This document shows, one piece after another, positions 56,796-64,000 of a stretch of 64,000 nucleotides of DNA; positions within the stretch are counted from its first letter, which is position 1; each line of letters starts with the position of its first letter. Origin of the DNA: a virus; IMG/VR virus record IMGVR_UViG_3300044612_001255, positions 1 to 64,000 of that record; one strand, written 5' to 3'. A model generated the notes under the pieces. It ran no database searches and was not told the origin of the DNA. It was given only the letters and a program-made list of their open reading frames with translations. The translations under genes and the position numbers were made by a program.

Positions 56796-58816
56796 ATTTA
56801 GAAAATGTTAAATACAGTGAGTGGTTGATTAACCAGCCACGCCTTCCTGATAAAACATCACAGGAATACAAGCCCTTCTTTGATTTTCATAAGAAGCTGT
56901 GCCTAGATGGATTTATAATGGATGGTGTGTTCATCAACCCTTTTCTGTATTGGCATTTGAATCTGTGGCATACAGAAGTGGATGTTATGGATGATAGAGG
57001 ACGCATCTATCAGAAATATGCCAATCCCTCACTCAGAGACAATGAATGGTTAGTGACAAATGAAATAGACAGAGCCCATGCTGAGAAGCGTGGGTTGGTC
57101 ATTTTGGGTATTAGACGTTTTGCTAAGTCTGTCTTAGAAGCTAGCTACATTGCATGGGGTGCTACGTTTGATGAGAACTCACAGAACGTAATTGCTGGCT
57201 TGAATGCTCCAGATATAAAGCTTATTACAGACAAGCTTGACAAGGGCCTCAACTTTCTTCCTGAATACTTCAGATGGCAACGTGTAGAAGATAATTGGAA
57301 GAATCAAGTGACGTTAGGAATAAAGACAAAGAGTGGAGAGAGAATACCATTCTCTCAAATTCTTATTCGTAACTTAGATGAGGGTAATAATGAAGAAGCT
57401 ATTGCTGGTACAAAGCCACGAAAGCTTATCATTGATGAGATTGGTAAGGGGTCTTTTTTAAGAGGCTTACAGGCTGCTGTTCCTGGCTTTACAACACCAT
57501 TTGGATGGGGATGTTCTCCTATTCTTACAGGTACAGGGGGTGACATGAAGCGTTTTATGGATGCTAAATCGTTGATGTTTGATGTTGAGAATTACAACTT
57601 TCTAACATACAACAATGAAGATGATACAAAACGTGTACATGGGCTATTCATTTCTAATAAATATAGAATGGAAGCCAAAGAAAATTCTACGTTAGGAGAT
57701 TATGTAAAAGCTTCAAAGAATAGTGATCTTCGTAATGTAAAAATGTTAGTGTCTAATGAAGAGAAAGCTGATAGAATCACCACTGATAATTTAGAAAGAT
57801 TAAAGAAAGCTGGAGATAGAGTGGCATTTCTAAAAGAGAAGATGTACTATCCACAAAAGGTGGATGACATATTCCTCAACGAAGACACTAACATCTTCGA
57901 TATAGAAGCTGCTAAGAGACAGAAAACCAGACTATTACAGAACGAAAGAACAGGAACACCTGTTATTTTATTTAATGACGAAGGAAAGATAGGACATGAG
58001 TTTACAGACAACATGCCTATTACAAACTTTCCTCTCAAGAGTACAGACAGAAAAGATGCTCCTATAGTGATATATGAATTTCCTATAGAGAATCCTCCCT
58101 ATGGATTATACGTTGCAGGAGTTGACCCCTACAGACAAGGACAGGCAAAGTATTCAACTTCATTAGGTTCTGTGTATATTTACAAGAGAATGCACGATCT
58201 CACTGGTGAAAAATATCAGGATATGTTCGTAGCTTCGTACTGTGCAAGACCTGATAAGAAGGAAACGTGGGAAGAACAGGCTAGATTACTGATTAAATAT
58301 TACAACGCTAGAGCTCTTTGTGAAAATGACGATATTTCGTTCATTGAATACATGAAAAGCAAAGGCGATGCACACTATCTAGAGAAGCAACCACAATGGT
58401 TGTTAGAAGTGATTCCTAACACTACTGTGAAACGAGAGTATGGAATTCACAGATCAGCTCAAAAAATAATTGACTATCTACATACATGTTTGAAGAGATA
58501 CATGGAAGATGTTATTTATTCTGAGAAAGATGATAGTGGCGTTATAACTAGAGAAGTTACAGGGGTGAGTAAGATATTTGACCCAATGCTTCTTGAAGAA
58601 ATTATCCAATACAACGATGAGGGAAACTTCGATAGGATTATAGCAGCAGAACTTGCTATAGCTCAGGCACTTAAGATGGACCCTATATTAGGAAAGATTG
58701 GAGGAACTACTGATGAACGAGTTAAATCGTTATATTCAAAAAAAGGAAAGAATAATAAGCTGTTTAGCAGCTCTAAAAATATGTTCAATACGAGGAAAAA
58801 TAAATTATTTTCATAA
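56792..58816 (+). CDS. terL: terminase large subunit (TerL)
   Basis: This 674-residue protein's ATPase part has a variant Walker A LGIRRFAKSV (about 104-113), Walker B LIIDEIGK (about 210-217) and a coupling motif ILTGTGGDM (about 246-254). The nuclease part has the catalytic-acid motif VAGVDPYRQGQ (about 439-449), a LCENDD segment (about 510-515) and a final KIFDPMLLEE acid motif. It translocates DNA into the prohead and cuts it. It is directly followed by the portal gene (overlap of one base). Confidence 0.93.
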   Translation: MNLENVKYSEWLINQPRLPDKTSQEYKPFFDFHKKLCLDGFIMDGVFINPFLYWHLNLWHTEVDVMDDRGRIYQKYANPSLRDNEWLVTNEIDRAHAEKRGLVILGIRRFAKSVLEASYIAWGATFDENSQNVIAGLNAPDIKLITDKLDKGLNFLPEYFRWQRVEDNWKNQVTLGIKTKSGERIPFSQILIRNLDEGNNEEAIAGTKPRKLIIDEIGKGSFLRGLQAAVPGFTTPFGWGCSPILTGTGGDMKRFMDAKSLMFDVENYNFLTYNNEDDTKRVHGLFISNKYRMEAKENSTLGDYVKASKNSDLRNVKMLVSNEEKADRITTDNLERLKKAGDRVAFLKEKMYYPQKVDDIFLNEDTNIFDIEAAKRQKTRLLQNERTGTPVILFNDEGKIGHEFTDNMPITNFPLKSTDRKDAPIVIYEFPIENPPYGLYVAGVDPYRQGQAKYSTSLGSVYIYKRMHDLTGEKYQDMFVASYCARPDKKETWEEQARLLIKYYNARALCENDDISFIEYMKSKGDAHYLEKQPQWLLEVIPNTTVKREYGIHRSAQKIIDYLHTCLKRYMEDVIYSEKDDSGVITREVTGVSKIFDPMLLEEIIQYNDEGNFDRIIAAELAIAQALKMDPILGKIGGTTDERVKSLYSKKGKNNKLFSSSKNMFNTRKNKLFS

Positions 58817-61410
58817 TGGCAATCATTAGATATACCAAGGACGCAACCATACGATATGCCTATCTTAACATTTTCCCTGATCAATTCAAGACAGAGAAAG
58901 AAAAGCAGGATGAGAGTTGGGTGAAAAACACGATGGATTATTTCGCAAACAAGTCGTATGCGGAATACATGAAGAGTCGTGATACATTTGTTAAAAACTA
59001 TGACTTGGTGAAAGGAATTCTTCGTATGGAAGACTTCTACCAAGAGCCAGATGTAAAATCGTTTACAGAAATCTTACAAGCAGATTTAGGCTTACCAGCA
59101 TATGTTAAGCACTATTCTATTGTAACCACTCCTATTAATAACCTTGTAGGTGAAATATCTAAGCGTCCAGATACATTTCGTGTAAAGGCATTTGATGATG
59201 ATAGCCAGTCTGAAGAATTACAATTCAAGACAGATGTGCTACAAGAGTTTATTATCTCTAAAGCCAAAGAAGGCATAATGCAGAAACTAGCTATGCAAGG
59301 TCAAGAGATTGACGAAGAGCAGCTAGAACAAATGACAATGGAGCAAGTGAAGGATCAACTAGATTCTTACACCTCTGTAGCAGAGAAGTGGGCTAACCAC
59401 ATTCTAACATGCCAGAAAGCAGAATTCAATCTTAAAGAAAAGAGCGAAGATGCATTTAGAGATCTTCTTATTTCTGCTAGAGAGTTCTATCACATCTATG
59501 AAGATAACTCCAAACTTGGATTTAACATAGAAGTCGCCAACCCAAAGAACACATGGTTTTTAACAACACCAGATAGAAAGTGGATTTCTGATCCAACAGG
59601 AAGAAACCAAGGAGCGTATGCTGCTGGTACTGTGCAAGTTATGGAACTTTCTGAAATTATTGAATCAATTCCTGACCTCACTAAAGACGAGATTGATCAC
59701 CTAAGAAGCTCATTGCAAGACTACGGACTCATCAACGTTCGTGAATCTAATCTTGGTAATCCTAATGCTGCTGATGGTATTGACTCTATTCAATATGACA
59801 CATTCGATCCTCTTGTTCTTCAGACAAGAATGATGATTGAAAGTGAGATGAAAGAGAACAATGATGGACTAAAAGACTTCCTAGGACTAACAACAAACGT
59901 ATCTACATTTGGATATAAATATGTTGTTGTTAGATCATATTGGATTAGCAAAAGAAAGATTGGTAAACTTTCCTACCTTGATGAGATGGGTAATGAGCAA
60001 ACCGTTCTTGTTGATGAAAACTACAAATCAAACACTATTCCTACACAAATCTCTCTTGAATGGGGTTGGATTAACCAATGGTATCAGGGAACAAAGATTG
60101 GTCCAGATATCTACCACATCAAACCTCTTAAAATCCTTAACTATTGCCCTATTATAGGCACTACGTACGAGGTGAAGAACACAGAAGCTAAATCACTAGT
60201 AGATTTGATGAAGCCATTTCAAGTGTTGTACAACATTTGTATGAATCAGCTTTACAAACTCCTAGAGAAAGAAATTGGTAACGTAGCTTCTGTAAACATT
60301 AGACGTGTTCCTAGACTAAAAGATGGAGATGATCAAGATTCTCTTGACGTATGGGAAATGGAGGCAAGAGAGCGTGGTATTATATTTGATGATGACAGCC
60401 CAGAGAACACAAAGGCTGCTGTCTCTAACACCACCATTGCAAGAAACATAGACTTGACAAGAACAAACGAAATCCAGTCTAGATATAATCTTGCTCTTCA
60501 ATTGAAGAACGAATGCTGGGAACTTATAGGCATCTCTAGACAGCGTTTAGGAAGCGTACAAGCGAGCGAATCTGCCACAGGTGTCAACACAGCTGTCAGT
60601 CAGTCATATGCCCAGACAGAGCCCCTATTCATCGCACACGAGTATGTATTAGGTCAGTTATACCAAGCTATTGTAGATGCAGCACAATATATAGAAAGTG
60701 CTAAGCCAATGTCTACACTATCATACATTACATCAGAAGGAGAATCTGCATTTATACAAGTGAATGGTAATGATTTGAAGCTTCGTGATCTTAAAGTGTT
60801 TATTACAAATAGACCAGAGGATACACAAATGTTTAACGAGCTTCGTCAGCTATCTCAAGCAGTTATACAGAATGGTGGCACACTATATGATATAATAGAA
60901 TTGTATTCTACTAAGTCTATGAGAGAGATGAAGAAGACATTCAAAAATCTCAAGGATCGTCAACAGATGATGCAAGACCAGCAGATGCAACAACAGCAGC
61001 AACAGCTTGAGCAACAACAACAAATTGCAGCTGCTCAGATGCAGGCTCAACAACAGCAGCAGCAAGAAATGTTAGCTAACCAAAACTATCAGCAAGAACT
61101 TGATAGAATTAATAAGAAAGAAATAGCTCTTATTAATGCAGCTGCGAGAGGAGAAGCGGCAACACAAGATGTTGATGAGTCAGGCACTGCTGATATACTA
61201 GAGATATCAAACTTGTCTATGCAGCAGTCTAAAGCAGCTCAAGATTATCAATTGAAGATGCAAGACATTCAATCTAAAAACACTCAAGCTATGCAGAAGC
61301 TACAACTTGAAAAAGAAAAGATAAATGTTGCTAGAGAGAATATGAAGAATGATGTTGAAGTGGCTAAAATAAATGCTTCTAATAGAGCATCTAAAAGCAA
61401 TAAGAAATAA
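58816..61410 (+). CDS. portal protein with Gln-rich C-terminus
   Basis: This 864-residue protein has an N-terminal helical portion and a central clip/stem region with KPFQVLYNICMNQLYKLLEK (about 465-484) and SRQRLGSVQASESATGVNTA, typical of large phage portals. After about residue 720 the chain becomes a Gln/Met-rich coiled coil (QQMMQDQQMQQQQQQLEQQQ) and a basic end. It sits between TerL and the capsid genes. The long Gln-rich extension may be a tail-binding or packaged arm. Confidence 0.85.
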   Translation: MAIIRYTKDATIRYAYLNIFPDQFKTEKEKQDESWVKNTMDYFANKSYAEYMKSRDTFVKNYDLVKGILRMEDFYQEPDVKSFTEILQADLGLPAYVKHYSIVTTPINNLVGEISKRPDTFRVKAFDDDSQSEELQFKTDVLQEFIISKAKEGIMQKLAMQGQEIDEEQLEQMTMEQVKDQLDSYTSVAEKWANHILTCQKAEFNLKEKSEDAFRDLLISAREFYHIYEDNSKLGFNIEVANPKNTWFLTTPDRKWISDPTGRNQGAYAAGTVQVMELSEIIESIPDLTKDEIDHLRSSLQDYGLINVRESNLGNPNAADGIDSIQYDTFDPLVLQTRMMIESEMKENNDGLKDFLGLTTNVSTFGYKYVVVRSYWISKRKIGKLSYLDEMGNEQTVLVDENYKSNTIPTQISLEWGWINQWYQGTKIGPDIYHIKPLKILNYCPIIGTTYEVKNTEAKSLVDLMKPFQVLYNICMNQLYKLLEKEIGNVASVNIRRVPRLKDGDDQDSLDVWEMEARERGIIFDDDSPENTKAAVSNTTIARNIDLTRTNEIQSRYNLALQLKNECWELIGISRQRLGSVQASESATGVNTAVSQSYAQTEPLFIAHEYVLGQLYQAIVDAAQYIESAKPMSTLSYITSEGESAFIQVNGNDLKLRDLKVFITNRPEDTQMFNELRQLSQAVIQNGGTLYDIIELYSTKSMREMKKTFKNLKDRQQMMQDQQMQQQQQQLEQQQQIAAAQMQAQQQQQQEMLANQNYQQELDRINKKEIALINAAARGEAATQDVDESGTADILEISNLSMQQSKAAQDYQLKMQDIQSKNTQAMQKLQLEKEKINVARENMKNDVEVAKINASNRASKSNKK

Positions 61411-61477
61411 TAAAATATGGAAAAATTAACATTAATGCTATACGTATCAAAAAAACAACAATTTTGATTATTCCCTA

Positions 61478-61508
61478 TTTGATTATTTTACAAACGAAAG
61501 TACATTTA
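61478..61508 (+). promoter_or_regulatory. candidate Bacteroidota-type promoter for scaffold and capsid genes
   Basis: TTTG (61478-61481), 19 bases, then TACATTTA (61501-61508) differ from the consensus only at the last base. AAACCAAT follows at 61517-61524, the same layout as at 55043. It could give extra transcription for scaffold and capsid. Confidence 0.6.
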
Positions 61509-61543
61509 TATCATACAAACCAATCAAATAATTAACTACATAT

Positions 61544-62785
61544 ATGGCAGACAACCTAGACACTCCGTCATTTGGTAACTTCGGTATTGAAGATACTATG
61601 GAAATGGGGATAGGTAACACACAGTTGTTGGACGATTTGTTTTCTCCAGAAACTTCTACAGAAGATCCTGATAAGTTAGAAACAATCATAAAGACAGCAG
61701 ATGAACCAAAAGCTCCTAAAAAACCAGAAGTATCAAAAGGTAAAGAAGTTGTCCAAAAGCTAGATGGTGAGGAAACCACTCAACAAGATGTTTTAAAAAA
61801 CTTTCTTGGAGATGATGAAGACGAAGAATCAGAAGAAGATGATGTTGTAACACCACCAACCAAAGCTAAAGCAGAAGCTGAAGAAGAGGAAGACGATGTT
61901 GCAGAATCACCATTTGTTTCTTTATCGAAGGACCTTTTCAAACTTGGTGTTTTTACACAAGATGATGATGAAGAGGATACAGTTATTGAAACACCAGAAC
62001 AATTCCTGGAAAAATTCAATGCAGAGAAGAAGAAAGGTGCAATCGAGATTGTTGACAACTTCATTAGTCAGTTTGGAGAAGATTACCAAAAAGCGTTTGA
62101 TGCCATATTTGTAAAAGGAGCAGATCCTAAAGATTATTTTGGCGTATATAACAATGTAGTGAGCTTTGCTGAATTGGATTTGTCAGTTGAAGACAACCAA
62201 GTTAGAGTTATCAAACAAGCCTTGACAGATCAAGGATTCGATAATGAAGATGTCACTACAGAAATTGAAAGACTTAGAAACTACGGTGATTTAGAAACAG
62301 TTGCTAGCAAGCATCACAAAGTGCTTGTTAAGAAGGAAGCAGCAAAGTTGCAACAGATGGAGCAACAAGCTGAACAACAACTTCAGCAGAAAGCAATGGT
62401 TCGAAATCAGTATATTCAAAACGTTCAGTCTGTCCTCCAAGACAAATTGAAAACAAAGGAGTTTGATGGAATTCCATTAAACCCCAAATTGGCATCAGAA
62501 CTACAAGACTTCCTTTTGGTAGACAAGTACAAAACTCCTTCAGGTGAAACCCTGACAGATTTTGACAAGACTATCCTGGAACTTAAGAGACCTGAGAACC
62601 ACGCTGCAAAAGTTAAGCTGGGACTTCTTCTTAAGATTTTAGAAAAAGATCCTACGTTATCTACCATACAAAGAACAGGAGTGACTAAGAAGTCAACCCA
62701 GTTGTTTGAGGAAGTTGCGAGACAGACTAGTAAAAAACCTGGTTCTGGTGGCAATTCTGGAAAAGCGAACTCATGGTTCTTATAA
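61544..62785 (+). CDS. putative capsid scaffold/assembly protein (413 aa)
   Basis: The N-terminal half is very acidic (EEDDVVTPP, AEEEEDDVAE) and predicted disordered. A coiled-coil Gln/Lys region follows (EAAKLQQMEQQAEQQLQQK, about 267-285), and the C-terminus is small and Gly-rich (KPGSGGNSGKANSWFL). Position between portal and capsid, acidity and coiled coil are typical of scaffolding proteins. A protease role is not visible. Confidence 0.65.
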   Translation: MADNLDTPSFGNFGIEDTMEMGIGNTQLLDDLFSPETSTEDPDKLETIIKTADEPKAPKKPEVSKGKEVVQKLDGEETTQQDVLKNFLGDDEDEESEEDDVVTPPTKAKAEAEEEEDDVAESPFVSLSKDLFKLGVFTQDDDEEDTVIETPEQFLEKFNAEKKKGAIEIVDNFISQFGEDYQKAFDAIFVKGADPKDYFGVYNNVVSFAELDLSVEDNQVRVIKQALTDQGFDNEDVTTEIERLRNYGDLETVASKHHKVLVKKEAAKLQQMEQQAEQQLQQKAMVRNQYIQNVQSVLQDKLKTKEFDGIPLNPKLASELQDFLLVDKYKTPSGETLTDFDKTILELKRPENHAAKVKLGLLLKILEKDPTLSTIQRTGVTKKSTQLFEEVARQTSKKPGSGGNSGKANSWFL

Positions 62786-62810
62786 ATTAAATAAAACAAA
62801 GTAAAAAACA

Positions 62811-64000
62811 ATGGCAATTCAAACAATCCCAGGTTTAACTGGCTTTACCTATGCCCGTGTTGCGTCAATGGACAAACGTGCTGTAGGAAAGCTAACTGAT
62901 TCAAATCACTTGGAGTCATTTCACTCTACTGAGCCAGCTGATTATGACAAGAAGATTATCTCCTTGTACACTCAGAGCTCATTGTATAGCAATGACTTCC
63001 TTGATATGATCAACAAGTCCACTCCCTATTACATCGACAACAACAGCGATTCTTGGAAGTGGGATGTTCAAGTTCCTTACAAATTCCCTAAAATCATCGA
63101 CATCCCTAGCTCTACTGCTGAGTTGAGCAAGCCAGGTATTGATGGCCAGGAGTTTCAGGTGGTATTGGACACTAACGAATTCTCTAAGAACGCTATCGTT
63201 TCTGTAGGTTCTCGTCAGTATGGTCCAAGATGGTACGCTGTAAAAGATCCAGTTCCATGGAATGCAGGCTTCCTTTACACTTTCACATTGGTGTCTGATA
63301 ACCCAATCATGGATTTTGTAAGCTCTACTTTCTTGCAAATTGGTATCGAACTAGAACTAGTTGATGCTGCAATTGGTGAATTTGATCAGGACCTTCTTGG
63401 ATTACCAAGACTTGGTGAGAAAATCACTATGTTCGAATCTCTTGGTTCTGGATATGGTTTTGAGCACCAAGTTACTGCATGGGCTGATGATAAGACTATG
63501 CGTGATGCTTCTGGTAAACCTCTTGATATTTTGGTGTACGCTCCTCAGCGTAGAAACCAACTTCCTTTAACTCGTAATGATGTTAAGTGGGAGCCATTCG
63601 TAGAATTCATGTTAAGAAAAGCAATGCTTGAACTTAAGGTGAAGCGAATGATCTGGTCTAAGCCAGGCACTGTAAAAACTAATGGATCTAAGCAAGAATT
63701 GAAGCGTGTGTCTGCTGGTGTTTACCACAGAATGCGTAACAATGGTAACTTGGTACAATACAACCGTGGAGAATTCTCCGCAAACCTTATCCGTTCCGTA
63801 TTTGGAGACTTGTTCTACAGACGTGTGGATGTTAAGGATAGAAGAGTTAAAATGTACACTAACGAAGCTGGCTTCGATGTGTTCCAGCAGGCTCTTAAAA
63901 CAGATGCTTTGAACTCTGGTCTTACTTTCATGGCAGATAGCGGTAACCGTTACATGCAAGGAGAAGGACAGCACATCACTTACAACTTTGCATTCGATGC
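62811..64000 (+). CDS. major capsid protein (HK97-like), truncated by the window edge
   Basis: At least 396 residues from ATG 62811 with no stop before the edge. Composition and pattern (DSWKWDVQVPYKFPKIIDIP near the N-terminus, GFLYTFTLVSDNP, LPRLGEKITMFESLGSGYG, then the charged loop VKDRRVKMYTNEAGFDVF) fit capsid proteins of the crAss-like type. Codon use is noticeably less AT-rich than in neighbouring genes (more C/G third positions), as expected for a very highly expressed virion protein. Confidence 0.85.
   Translation, partial: MAIQTIPGLTGFTYARVASMDKRAVGKLTDSNHLESFHSTEPADYDKKIISLYTQSSLYSNDFLDMINKSTPYYIDNNSDSWKWDVQVPYKFPKIIDIPSSTAELSKPGIDGQEFQVVLDTNEFSKNAIVSVGSRQYGPRWYAVKDPVPWNAGFLYTFTLVSDNPIMDFVSSTFLQIGIELELVDAAIGEFDQDLLGLPRLGEKITMFESLGSGYGFEHQVTAWADDKTMRDASGKPLDILVYAPQRRNQLPLTRNDVKWEPFVEFMLRKAMLELKVKRMIWSKPGTVKTNGSKQELKRVSAGVYHRMRNNGNLVQYNRGEFSANLIRSVFGDLFYRRVDVKDRRVKMYTNEAGFDVFQQALKTDALNSGLTFMADSGNRYMQGEGQHITYNFAFD

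Noticed and set aside
3-64000. Stop-codon recoding as in some crAss-like phages
   Set aside because: TAA, TGA and TAG all end clear genes (TAG at 19892, 50602 and 50750), and no gene needs read-through.

Overview
The window looks like a long stretch of a lytic, tailed double-stranded DNA phage of a Bacteroidota host, most plausibly a crAss-like (Crassvirales-type) lineage from an aquatic or other environmental host. Four things point this way. The block HU/IHF-like protein, small proteins, large terminase, portal, putative scaffold, major capsid matches crAss-like gene order. Replication genes lie on the opposite strand (family B polymerase, DnaB-type helicase, primase, uracil-DNA-glycosylase homologue, PD-(D/E)XK nuclease). 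Two intergenic regions carry the Bacteroidota promoter form TTTG-N19-21-TAnnTTT(G/A). Shine-Dalgarno sites are generally absent. TAA, TGA and TAG are all used as ordinary stops, so I see no stop-codon recoding. The lineage assignment is inference from gene content; no search was run.

Layout. 1-7.7 kb (+): the end of a large virion protein, two giant Gly-Thr-Ser repeat fibres (the second ending in an S74-type chaperone) and small virion proteins. 7.7-13.2 kb (-): a sugar cassette with a 1003-residue triple glycosyltransferase fusion, two more GT-A-like enzymes and a methyltransferase. 13.3-15.1 kb (+): a lysis cassette that contains a PAS-domain membrane sensor directly upstream of, and overlapping, an M15 endolysin and a holin. 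15.1-21.8 kb (+): small basic proteins, fibre-like proteins with poly-Thr tails, another glycosyltransferase, a ferritin-like protein, a zincin and a phosphoesterase. 22.1-22.9 kb (-): a DUF1599-like gene and two small genes. 23-24.6 kb (+): Lys/Ala/Gly-rich basic proteins. 24.7-27.2 kb (-): a second sugar/methyl cassette. 27.2-54.8 kb (-): nucleotide metabolism, RecA, nucleases, rIIA/rIIB-like proteins, the replisome, many very small overlapping genes, an enlarged tRNA-like RNA and a ParB-like protein. 55-64 kb (+): the packaging and capsid operon, running off the right edge within the major capsid gene.

How it fits together. The minus-strand block copies and recombines DNA, the right-hand plus block packages it, and the left-hand plus block builds fibres and lyses the host. 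Seven glycosyltransferase-type genes and two methyltransferases are interspersed with fibres made almost only of Gly, Thr and Ser and with poly-Thr tails. The working hypothesis is that this phage O-glycosylates its own Thr/Ser-rich virion surface. The second standout is the lysis cassette with a membrane-anchored PAS sensor. A third, regulatory, observation is an oriented AAACCAA(T) element shortly upstream of at least ten gene starts on both strands.
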